From Porcincola intestinalis (lineage in GTDB: Bacteria; Bacillota; Clostridia; Lachnospirales; Lachnospiraceae): a stretch of 64,000 bases of DNA. The position numbers and the translations under genes are program-made. Positions 30,091 through 37,334 of the stretch are shown in pieces (the stretch's first letter is position 1; the number at the start of each line of letters is the position of its first letter). Location: positions 62,001 through 126,000 of the forward strand of contig NZ_VULZ01000001.1 of the NCBI RefSeq assembly GCF_009696445.1, written 5' to 3'. A model generated the notes under the pieces. It made no database searches, had not been told where the DNA came from, and was given only the letters and a program-made list of their open reading frames with translations.

Positions 30091-30748
30091 GGTTGAGCCT
30101 CCTCTCGATGACCTTTGCCGCCTTCGACAGGGCAAGGATGATAATCAGGTACATCACCGCGACGATAAACCATGTCTGGAAAGACCTGAACGTATTGGCA
30201 ACAACATTCTTTGCGGAATTGACCAGCTCCGGGAACCCGATCACGGAAAGGATCGACGTATCCTTCAGTGTGATGATGAACTGGTTGATGATCGTCGGAA
30301 TCATTGTCCGGATTGCCTGCGGCATCACAACCTTCCGCATCGCCTTTCCATAAGGCAGCCCAAGCGAGCGGGCTGCCTCCATCTGTCCCGGATCCACCGA
30401 CTGGATGCCCGCTCGGATAATCTCCGCCATGTAAGCGCCGCAGTTCAGCGACAGGCAGATCGTGCCTGCCGTCAACGCGCTGAGCGTCACATTCTGTCCC
30501 ATCATATTGTTCAGGAAATAAGGAATGCCAAAGTAGACGAAATAAGCAAGAACAATCATCGGAACGCCGCGGATGATATCCACGAACACTGTCTCGATCA
30601 CATTACAGGCCTTGTTGTGCACCACTGCGAGCAGACCGAAGATCAGGCCGATGATCGATGCAAAAAACAGGCCGGACAATGCCAGAAGCAGCGTCTGTCC
30701 CATCGCCCTCAGCAGAAGACTGCCATAGTTACTGAGTATATAAGCCAT
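30071..30748 (-). CDS. Polar amino acid ABC transporter permease
   Basis: 225-residue membrane permease of the HisM/GlnP type, with about five membrane helices and the EAA loop ([23 protein letters not shown]). The start at 30748 has GGAAGGAT 7 bases upstream; the frame is open further up, but no box supports that. A single permease implies a homodimer. It is in one operon with the binding protein (214 bases upstream) and the ATPase. Confidence 0.93.
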   Translation of the reverse strand: MAYILSNYGSLLLRAMGQTLLLALSGLFFASIIGLIFGLLAVVHNKACNVIETVFVDIIRGVPMIVLAYFVYFGIPYFLNNMMGQNVTLSALTAGTICLSLNCGAYMAEIIRAGIQSVDPGQMEAARSLGLPYGKAMRKVVMPQAIRTMIPTIINQFIITLKDTSILSVIGFPELVNSAKNVVANTFRSFQTWFIVAVMYLIIILALSKAAKVIERRLNRGRKAV

Positions 30749-30892
30749 CAGTCGTATCCTTCCTGTCTTATCAGCACAGACACCAGTCAGGCAGCCCCTT
30801 TCCGTCGGGTCATGCGATGTCATCCGCTACACCAGTGTACAGATCTGCATGCAGATGTGCGGACGGCTGTATGGATGTCCGGTTCAGTCTGA

Positions 30893-30925
30893 AAGGGCCG
30901 CCGGTCTTCTAAGCCGGCAGCCCGA
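30893..30925 (-). terminator. Weak hairpin between binding protein and permease genes
   Basis: GCCGG..CCGGC arms followed by GGCCCTTTC on the minus strand. Stems at this position in PAAT operons often reduce transcription past the binding-protein gene, so an intra-operon attenuator is plausible; the T-run is poor. Confidence 0.35.
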
Positions 30926-30962
30926 TTCACATGTCAGGTTGCTTCGGGATGCTCCTGCTGCA

Positions 30963-31793
30963 TCACTCTGCTTCCGTTGACGCCTCTGTATCTGCCTCTG
31001 TCTCAGAAGGAACCGCGTCCGCGCCGAGATACTTCGTGATGATCTCTGCATATGTACCGTCAGCCTTGATGTCCTTCAGCCCGGCGTTGAACAGATCAAC
31101 AAGCGCCTGCTCATCCTTGTTGAAGACCGCAAACCCATAAGGAGAGCCTTCATTCTGCGTATTGTCGAGGACTTTCAGCGCAAGCTTTCCTTCCTTGATG
31201 GAGGTCAGCATAATCGGCGTATCCTCAAAGCAGCCGACGACCTGTCCGCCAAGGACAGCCTGATACATGGTCGGCGAATCCTCAAAATAGGTAATGGAGA
31301 AGCCATACTGTTCCTTCAGGGTTTCCGCATAGGACGCCCCCTGAGTGCCCGTCTTAACACCGACCGTCTTTCCCTTTAGATCGTCAAAGCCTGCAATATC
31401 AGAGTCTTCCTTCACTGTCAGAGACTGCGTGGCATTAAAGTATCCGTCAGAGAACATCCATCCGCTCTTCTTTCTCTCATCTGTGATGGATGCGCCGGCG
31501 ATCATACCGTCCGCCTGCCCAGCCTGGCAGGCCGCGATCGCGGAATCCCAGCCAAGGCTCTTCAGCTCATAATCAAAGCCCTGATCCTTTGCGATCGCCG
31601 CAAGGATGTCCACATCAATCCCGACAAAATCTCCCTTGTCATCCGTGTACTCAAACGGCTTGAAAACCGTGTCGGTAGCAATGACATACTTTTTCCCAGA
31701 AGGAACAGCTGCCTCCGTTTCACCTGCCATTGCGGGCACGCACATCATTGCACTCATCAGAACTGCCGCTGCACAAGCTACTGCTTTTTTCAT
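30963..31793 (-). CDS. Polar amino acid-binding protein
   Basis: 276-residue family 3 extracellular binding protein. Signal peptide 1-23 ends AMA; no lipobox Cys. The mature part shows KPFEYTDDKGDFVGIDVDI, GMIAGASITDERKK and VGVKTGTQGASYAETL, the ligand-site segments of Arg/Lys/His/Gln-type receptors. The C-terminal 15 residues are an acidic Thr/Glu/Ala tail. The ARG-box-like palindrome in its leader points to a basic amino acid ligand, but that is inference. Confidence 0.92.
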   Translation of the reverse strand: MKKAVACAAAVLMSAMMCVPAMAGETEAAVPSGKKYVIATDTVFKPFEYTDDKGDFVGIDVDILAAIAKDQGFDYELKSLGWDSAIAACQAGQADGMIAGASITDERKKSGWMFSDGYFNATQSLTVKEDSDIAGFDDLKGKTVGVKTGTQGASYAETLKEQYGFSITYFEDSPTMYQAVLGGQVVGCFEDTPIMLTSIKEGKLALKVLDNTQNEGSPYGFAVFNKDEQALVDLFNAGLKDIKADGTYAEIITKYLGADAVPSETEADTEASTEAE

Positions 31794-31869
31794 TGCGAAA
31801 CCTCCTCCTTCAAAACCAGCCAGGGCAACAAGAGAGCTGCGGGCTGTTCCCTGTTATCCGGCACCGCAA

Positions 31870-31891
31870 TTTCTGCATATTTATGCAGAAA
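31870..31891 (-). promoter_or_regulatory. ARG-box-like palindrome in the amino acid transporter leader
   Basis: TTTCTGCATAAATATGCAGAAA, minus strand, is a perfect 22-bp palindrome 42 bases downstream of the -10 hexamer. Its core TGCAT-AAAT-ATGCA fits the ArgR operator pattern TGnATwwwwATnCA. Alternatively it is a simple RNA hairpin in the 5' leader. Confidence 0.5.
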
Positions 31892-31932
31892 GGCGCCTGA
31901 CTCTTATCTGTCCGGCGCCCTCGTCAAAAACA

Positions 31933-31961
31933 ATATTACTCATACTTATTCTGTTTGTCAA
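31933..31961 (-). promoter_or_regulatory. Sigma-A promoter of the amino acid ABC operon
   Basis: TTGACA, 17 bp, TAATAT on the minus strand, giving a leader of about 130 bases that also holds two GGCGCC repeats and the 31870-31891 palindrome. Confidence 0.85.
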
Positions 31962-32079
31962 CAAAACATTATGTAATTGCAGGATATTCCGAAATTTTTT
32001 TCTATCCAGCATAAGTGTTCGCACATGTATATACTTTTCCTGTTCCTCTGCGCTGCATCCAGGGCGGTTTTGTCTTGTC

Positions 32080-33045
32080 TCAGATCAGTGCCAGACTCTT
32101 CAAAATATACAGCCACAGTGCCAGCGAGAACGAACAGCCCGCCGTTGTCATCATAACTGTGCTGGATGTCAGGGTTCCCTCATGTCCCATACTCGTCGCC
32201 ATCACGTAGCAGGCAACCGTCGAGGCAGACCCGAGCATTACCGTCAGAGCCACAAGCTGCTGTCCCCGGAACCCGAAGGCAACGGCAGCAGGCAGAAAGA
32301 CTGCCTCCAGCACCAGAAGCTTCATCAGGGAGGCTACGATTGCCGGCCCCGCCTTCTTTCTGGCTGCCGCCGGGTCGAACATCGCTCCCATCGCAATCAG
32401 CCCCAGCGGTGTCGCCATTTTCCCGACATCCGAGATGACCTTTTTCGGAATTCCCGGGAGCGGCAGTCTGAGAAGTGACCAGGCGAACCCGATAAAGATA
32501 CCAAGCAGGATCGGGTTTGTGACGATCCCCAGCACTGTCTTTCTCACAAGGGACTGCCTGTCTGCACTCTGCTGCTGCGCGTCCTGCGCGGTCGTCATCA
32601 GTACAATCACCGCAAAGATGTTGTACAGCGGAACCGATCCGATCATCATCAGCGCCGCCATCGCCGTATGGCCTTCCCCGTAGATGTTCTGGATGAATGC
32701 CACCCCAAGAATCGCCGCACTGGAGCGGTAGGCCACCTGTATGAACTCGCCCCGCTCCGCCCGGTCATTCCGCAGGACAATCCGCGAAATGAGGGCAGCC
32801 AGGCAGATCGAAAGAAAGGTGGCAGCCAGACAGAACAGGACAAATTTCCCGTTCCACGCGGAGGCAAAGTCCTGCCCCGCCATATCCACAAATAGTTCAA
32901 AGGGCAGCGCAATTTTGAAGACAAATGAATTCAGCTGCTTTGCGAAATCCCTGCTGACCAGCTTCAGGAGGGGCAGCACGTACCCCAGAACCATCAGCAG
33001 AAAGATCGGCAGCGTTGCATTGATACTGAAGATCAGATTTTCCAT
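32080..33045 (-). CDS. AEC-family (auxin efflux carrier-like) transporter
   Basis: 321-residue polytopic membrane protein with about ten hydrophobic segments. The family includes malate/malonate and other organic-anion carriers; the substrate is not predictable here. The start at 33045 begins MENLIFSINATLPIFLLMVLGY, an N-terminal membrane segment typical of AEC proteins, with AGGAG upstream. The preceding 63 codons of open frame are Gly/Arg-rich and overlap the ABC-F gene's 3' end, so they are not used. It starts 47 bases after the ABC-F stop and may share its transcript. Confidence 0.85.
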   Translation of the reverse strand: MENLIFSINATLPIFLLMVLGYVLPLLKLVSRDFAKQLNSFVFKIALPFELFVDMAGQDFASAWNGKFVLFCLAATFLSICLAALISRIVLRNDRAERGEFIQVAYRSSAAILGVAFIQNIYGEGHTAMAALMMIGSVPLYNIFAVIVLMTTAQDAQQQSADRQSLVRKTVLGIVTNPILLGIFIGFAWSLLRLPLPGIPKKVISDVGKMATPLGLIAMGAMFDPAAARKKAGPAIVASLMKLLVLEAVFLPAAVAFGFRGQQLVALTVMLGSASTVACYVMATSMGHEGTLTSSTVMMTTAGCSFSLALWLYILKSLALI

Positions 33046-33092
33046 AAGATTCTCACTCCTCCGCCTTCGCCCGGCGGCACATATTCTCCCGG

Positions 33093-34940
33093 TCATTCCT
33101 TTCCGGAAGCTTCCGCGATCTCCTCTGCAAGCTCCTGGAGCTCCAGCCAGCGGTCCTCCTTCGCTGACAGCTCCTCCGCTGTCTTCTGCCGCTCTGCCGT
33201 CAGCTCCTCCAGCTTTGTGTACTGCGTGGCACACTCCCCAATCTGCCGGTCCAGCTCCTCAATCTGCTCCTCAAGAGCAGCGATCTCCTCATCGATATGA
33301 TCGTACTCCTGCTGCTCCCTGTAGGTCATCCGGCGCTTCTGATTCTGACGGCTCTGTGCCTTCTGCTGCGCATAGGCCTGTGCCCCGGTCAGCTCCTGCA
33401 CTGCGCCTGTCGGAGTCGGCTTCCGTCCTGTTTCCTGTCCGCCATCCCCGCTCCGCGCCTGCCTCTTGTCATAGTAATCCGTAAACCCGCCCTCATACTG
33501 GACAAGCTTTCCATCCTCGAACGCAAAGATCCGGTTCACAACCCGGTCGAGGAAATACCGGTCATGCGAAACCACGATGATGATGCCAAGGAAACGGTCG
33601 AGGTAATCCTCGAAAATCTCCAGCGTCTCGATGTCGAGATCGTTCGTCGGCTCATCGAGCAGCAGCACATTGGGCTGGCTCATCAGAACCAGAAGCAGCT
33701 GGAGCCGCCGCCGTTCCCCGCCGGAGAGATTTCCGATCTTCGCCCACTGCATCTTCTTGTCAAACAGGAACTTCTCACACATCTGGGAGGCTGTGATCAG
33801 CCCGTCCGTCGTCCGGACGTATTCTCCGACCGCCTTCACACAGCCCAGAACCGTCTCCTCCGGATCCATTTCCCCGGACTCCTGACGGAAATAGCCGATC
33901 TTCACCGTCTCCCCGACCGTCACCGTACCGGTATCCGGCTGAATGAGCCCCGCAATCACATTCATGATGGTCGACTTTCCGCAGCCATTTCTCCCGATGA
34001 AGCCGACCCGGTCATCCCGCAGAAACCGGTAGGTGAAATGGGAAAACAGTACCCGGTCCCCGTAGGCTTTCGAGATATCCTCCAGCTCGACCGTCTTCTT
34101 TCCAAGGCGTGTGGATATGGAGCTGACCGTCAGCGTGCTCTTCTCCATCCGTGCACGCGCTTCCCTGGATGCCTCACGAAGATCCTCAAAACGGTCAATC
34201 CGCGCCTGCTGCTTGGTAGAGCGTGCCTGTGCCCCCCGCCGGATCCAGGCCAGCTCCGTCCGCAGCAGGTTCTGCCGCTTATCCTCCGCCCGGGCTTCCG
34301 CCTGTTCCCGCTCCTGCTTGCGCTCAAGCCAGGTTTCGTAGCCGCCGTCCACGATATACAGCCCGCCCCGGTCCAGCTCCGCAATCCGGTTTGTCACCCG
34401 GTCAAGAAAGTACCGGTCGTGTGTTACCAGCAGCAGCTCGCCCTTGAAGCGCCGGATGGTATCCTCCAGAAAAAGAATCATCTCCTGGTCGAGATGGTTG
34501 GTCGGCTCGTCCAGAATCAGCACCTCAGCGGGCGACAGAAGCGTCTGTGCCAGCGCGACCCGCTTCCGCTGCCCGCCTGAAAGGCTGGACAGCTCTGCCA
34601 TGTGGTCCGTGATTCCCAGACGGTTCAGCATGGCGCGGGCCTGGGCCTCCGCTTCTGTCCCCGGACGCCTGCCATGCATCACCGCTTCGTAGGGAGACCG
34701 GTCCGTTCCGAAGTCAGGTGTCTGTGCCAGATAGGAGATGCTGACATCCCTGCCCTTGACCACGGTTCCCTCATCCGGCTCCAGAATGCCTGCCGCGATC
34801 TTCAGCAAGGTGGACTTTCCTGTCCCATTGACACCGATCAGGCCGATCCTGTCACCGCTGCTGACTCCCAGAGACAAGTCCGTGAACAGCTGATGCGTCC
34901 CGTAGTTTTTCGTGATATGTTCAAGATTCAGTATATTCAT
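33093..34940 (-). CDS. ABC-F ATPase, Uup-like
   Basis: 615-residue soluble protein with two ABC domains and no membrane segments. First Walker A GVNGTGKST (about 37), signature LSGGQRKR; second Walker A GRNGCGKST, signature LSGGERRR. The linker between them (LLRTELAWIRRGAQARSTKQQARIDRF region) is the P-site tRNA-interaction motif of ABC-F factors. The C-terminus (about 540-610) is a coiled coil as in Uup. Such factors act on the ribosome or on DNA ends. Resistance-type members lack this combination, so a housekeeping role is more likely. The ribosome binding site is weak. Confidence 0.9.
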   Translation of the reverse strand: MNILNLEHITKNYGTHQLFTDLSLGVSSGDRIGLIGVNGTGKSTLLKIAAGILEPDEGTVVKGRDVSISYLAQTPDFGTDRSPYEAVMHGRRPGTEAEAQARAMLNRLGITDHMAELSSLSGGQRKRVALAQTLLSPAEVLILDEPTNHLDQEMILFLEDTIRRFKGELLLVTHDRYFLDRVTNRIAELDRGGLYIVDGGYETWLERKQEREQAEARAEDKRQNLLRTELAWIRRGAQARSTKQQARIDRFEDLREASREARARMEKSTLTVSSISTRLGKKTVELEDISKAYGDRVLFSHFTYRFLRDDRVGFIGRNGCGKSTIMNVIAGLIQPDTGTVTVGETVKIGYFRQESGEMDPEETVLGCVKAVGEYVRTTDGLITASQMCEKFLFDKKMQWAKIGNLSGGERRRLQLLLVLMSQPNVLLLDEPTNDLDIETLEIFEDYLDRFLGIIIVVSHDRYFLDRVVNRIFAFEDGKLVQYEGGFTDYYDKRQARSGDGGQETGRKPTPTGAVQELTGAQAYAQQKAQSRQNQKRRMTYREQQEYDHIDEEIAALEEQIEELDRQIGECATQYTKLEELTAERQKTAEELSAKEDRWLELQELAEEIAEASGKE

Positions 34941-35034
34941 TCGCTATGATTCCCGTCTGTCTTCCATCCGCCGGCGCGCCTGTCCTGACGCTCCTGTCAT
35001 TCCAAATATTACCTGCGCCATGCATGCGGTCTGC

Positions 35035-35067
35035 CCAGAATGCTTCTGCCAAGCAGAATCATTCTGG
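35035..35067. repeat. Strong hairpin upstream of the ABC-F gene
   Basis: CCAGAATG/CATTCTGG arms with an inner TTCTGC/GCAGAA stem, about 95 bases before the ABC-F start on the minus strand. No T-run follows, so it is not a terminator. It could be part of a leader that controls the ABC-F gene. Confidence 0.5.
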
Positions 35068-35101
35068 CGGAGCTGATTGCCGTGATTCTCCGTTTCCCGG
35101 A

Positions 35102-35139
35102 AAAGGAAAGGCACAGGAGCAATCCTGCCTCCTGCGCCT
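35102..35139 (-). terminator. Terminator after the 36-residue gene
   Basis: GGCGCAGGAG pairs with CTCCTGTGCC on the minus strand and is followed by TTTCCTTTT. It immediately follows the small gene's stop, which supports that gene being a real transcript. Confidence 0.75.
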
Positions 35140-35144
35140 TGTCA

Positions 35145-35255
35145 TCACTTGCTCTTCTTCGCCGCCTGGCGTCTCTTCAGGGCTGCAAGCTGCTGCTTGA
35201 CCTTCTTTGCCTCCGCTTCCTTGCTGTCCTTGTTCTTCTTTCCCATCTTACTCAT
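35145..35255 (-). CDS. 36-residue Lys-rich small protein
   Basis: A short frame begins MSKMGKKNKDSKEAEAKK and ends RRQAAKKSK. GAAGGAGG lies 8 bases before its ATG and its own terminator lies just after the stop. The composition is almost wholly K, A, Q, E and R, predicted as one charged helix, the style of small ribosome- or nucleic-acid-binding proteins. I do not recognise a family. The RBS and terminator make it better supported than a chance frame. Confidence 0.6.
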   Translation of the reverse strand: MSKMGKKNKDSKEAEAKKVKQQLAALKRRQAAKKSK

Positions 35256-35358
35256 GGCGCAAACCTCCTTCACTGCATAATCCCGGATATCATAGCACAA
35301 CTGTACAGGTCAAGGAAGAGCGGATTTAAGCAAGCGCTGAACAAACAGGCTGCAGCAT

Positions 35359-35388
35359 TTGCCGTGCATTCTTTCTGTGTGGTAAAAT
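35359..35388 (+). promoter_or_regulatory. Promoter of the hypA-hypB-hypB operon
   Basis: TTGCCG, 18 bp, TAAAAT preceded by TG (extended -10), about 85 bases before the hypA start. Confidence 0.55.
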
Positions 35389-35471
35389 ATTACGGTGTCT
35401 GCACAGCAGGTCTTCGTGCAGCAAAACGTTTCGGGTGCAGAAAAAGTCCCGGCAGGCAGGAGAATCCGGAT

Positions 35472-35819
35472 ATGCATGAAATGGGAATCGTCTACCACGT
35501 GGCGGACGAGGTGGAAAAAATTGCGGCACAGAATGACATCCGCCATATCGGGAGCGTCACGCTTCAGATCGGAGAGGTAACCGGCGTCATCTTCGACTAT
35601 ATGTCCGACCTCTGGGGCTGGGTCTCCGACAAAAGCAGCCTTCTGAAGGGCAGTCGCCTTCTCTATGAGCAGATTCCTGCCGTCACGCTGTGCAAAAGCT
35701 GCGGGCAGCGTTACGGCACCGTGCAGGGCGGCCGTCAGTGCCCGCACTGTGGAAGCTGGGATACCGTCCTTGTCCAGGGGAATGAATACATCATCAAGCA
35801 GATCGAGGCGGACAGCTGA
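35472..35819 (+). CDS. hypA: Nickel metallochaperone HypA
   Basis: 115-residue chaperone that delivers Ni to hydrogenase or urease together with HypB. The N-terminal MHE motif supplies the nickel ligand His2, and the zinc site is C74xxC77 and C90xxC93. The start is fixed by the need for His2 and by AGGAG 9 bases upstream; the longer open frame before it is rejected. First gene of a three-gene operon with two hypB copies. No hydrogenase, urease or other hyp gene lies in the window. Confidence 0.93.
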   Translation: MHEMGIVYHVADEVEKIAAQNDIRHIGSVTLQIGEVTGVIFDYMSDLWGWVSDKSSLLKGSRLLYEQIPAVTLCKSCGQRYGTVQGGRQCPHCGSWDTVLVQGNEYIIKQIEADS

Positions 35820-35889
35820 GTCCGGTTCAGAAATCCGGGGGCCGGGGTCAGGCAGATCATTCAGCAAATCATTCAAAGGAGCTTCACAG

Positions 35890-36573
35890 ATGGATAAAGT
35901 TAAGATCATCGAGGCGAAGGAAAGTCTTCTCGCCGACAATGACAAGGACGCGGACAGACTCCGCGGGGAAATGAAACAGCAGGGAACGTATTACGTCAAT
36001 CTCATGTCTTCCCCCGGTTCCGGGAAGACTTCAAGCCTGAAGCAGATCATCGCAAGGATGAAGGACCGTTTCAGAATCGGCGTCATGGAGGCGGACATCG
36101 ACAGTGATGTCGATGCGAGGACGATTGCCGCATCCGGCGTTGACGCGATCCAGATCCATACGGGCGGCATGTGCCACCTTGATGCGGACATGTCGCGCCA
36201 GGGTCTTTCCGCGATCGGGTCGGAGAAGCTCGATCTGGTTTTCCTCGAGAACGTCGGCAACCTGGTCTGCCCGGCAGAGTTCGATACCGGCGCGGATCTC
36301 AACGTTGTCATCCTGTCCGTTCCGGAGGGAGACGACAAGCCGCTGAAATATCCGCTGATGTTTGAGAAGGCGGATGCGGTTCTGATCAACAAGATCGATG
36401 CGATGGAGTGCTTCGACTTCAGCCTGGATCAGGTGAAGACAAACATCCATCTCAGGAAGCCATCCGTTCCGGTCTTCCCTGTCAGTGCTGCAACCGGAGA
36501 AGGGTTTGAGGCCTTCTGCAGCTGGCTGTCCGGTCAGATACAGGCGCAAAAGGAGGGCGCAGAACAGTCATGA
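35890..36573 (+). CDS. hypB: HypB GTPase, copy 1 (complete metal site)
   Basis: 227-residue SIMIBI-class GTPase for nickel insertion. P-loop SSPGSGKTS (40-48), the metal-site pair Cys95-His96 (GGMCHLDAD), Cys127 (NLVCPAE), and NKID specificity motif are present. These match the Cys-His-Cys nickel/zinc site at the dimer interface of HypB. It lacks the N-terminal CxxCGC and His-rich stretches found in some species. AAAGGAG lies 9 bases upstream. It overlaps the next gene by 4 bases (ATGA). Confidence 0.93.
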   Translation: MDKVKIIEAKESLLADNDKDADRLRGEMKQQGTYYVNLMSSPGSGKTSSLKQIIARMKDRFRIGVMEADIDSDVDARTIAASGVDAIQIHTGGMCHLDADMSRQGLSAIGSEKLDLVFLENVGNLVCPAEFDTGADLNVVILSVPEGDDKPLKYPLMFEKADAVLINKIDAMECFDFSLDQVKTNIHLRKPSVPVFPVSAATGEGFEAFCSWLSGQIQAQKEGAEQS

Positions 36574-37235
36574 GCAAGGTTCGTGTAATCGATGTCCATA
36601 CGGGCATCTTTGATGAAAACAACAGGATTGCGGACGAAATCCGCCGGCAGAATCAGGCTGATCAGACCTTTCTGGTCAACATCATGGCATCCCCGGGCGC
36701 CGGAAAGACATCGGTCCTGCTCCGCACCATCCGCGAGCTGAAAAAGCAGTATCGGATCGGCGTCATGGAAGCGGATATCGACTATGCCATCGATGCCGAG
36801 AAGATGGAGTGCGAGGGTATCCCCTCCATCCAAGTTCACACCGGCGGCGAATGCGCCATGGATGCCGCTATGACAAAGCAGGCACTTTTCGAATTTTCAT
36901 CGAAGGATTTCGATCTGATTTTTCTGGAGAATGTCGGAAATCTTGTCTGCCCGGCAGAGAATGACACCGGCGCCAGTGTCAACGTTGAGATTCTCTCCGT
37001 TCCCGAGGGCGATGACAAGCCCCTCAAATATCCGCTGATGTTCCAGGTCTGCCAGGTTGTCTTGATCAATAAAATCGACACAAAGAAATTCTTCGCCTTT
37101 GACGATGAGGCTGTGACGGCAAGGATCCACGCCCTGAATCCGGACGCGAAGATCTTCTTCCTCTCTGCGAAGACCGGCGAAGGCTTTGACCAGTGGACAG
37201 ACTGGCTGAAGGCGCAGCTTGAGTCCCGCGACTGA
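36570..37235 (+). CDS. HypB GTPase, copy 2 (His of metal site replaced by Ala)
   Basis: 221 residues, colinear with copy 1 without gaps over the first 130 positions, so the two align residue for residue. The P-loop (MASPGAGKTS), NKID and Cys127 are kept, but the metal pair reads Cys95-Ala96 (GGECAMDAA) where copy 1 has Cys-His. It overlaps copy 1 by ATGA, so the two are made together. A heterodimer with copy 1, or a separate role, are both possible. Frame and length show no sign of decay. Confidence 0.9.
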   Translation: MSKVRVIDVHTGIFDENNRIADEIRRQNQADQTFLVNIMASPGAGKTSVLLRTIRELKKQYRIGVMEADIDYAIDAEKMECEGIPSIQVHTGGECAMDAAMTKQALFEFSSKDFDLIFLENVGNLVCPAENDTGASVNVEILSVPEGDDKPLKYPLMFQVCQVVLINKIDTKKFFAFDDEAVTARIHALNPDAKIFFLSAKTGEGFDQWTDWLKAQLESRD

Positions 37236-37280
37236 GTCTGACGGCCCAAAGAAGCTATCTTCAGAAGCTATCTTCAATAA

Positions 37281-37314
37281 GACGCCCGCCCTGCCTTCCG
37301 GCAGGGCGGGCGTC
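37281..37314 (+). terminator. Terminator after the hyp operon
   Basis: GACGCCCGCCCTGCC pairs with GGCAGGGCGGGCGTC around TTCC, a 15-bp perfect stem, followed by a T-rich tail (TGTTCTGTTATTT). Just before it a 14-base phrase, GAAGCTATCTTCA, is repeated in tandem. It lies in the convergent gap and can serve both strands. Confidence 0.88.
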
Positions 37315-37334
37315 TGTTCTGTTATTTAATCCTT

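Noticed and set aside
33046-33234. 63-residue N-terminal extension of the AEC transporter
   Set aside because: It overlaps the end of the ABC-F gene and is Gly/Arg-rich; the membrane N-terminus begins at 33045.
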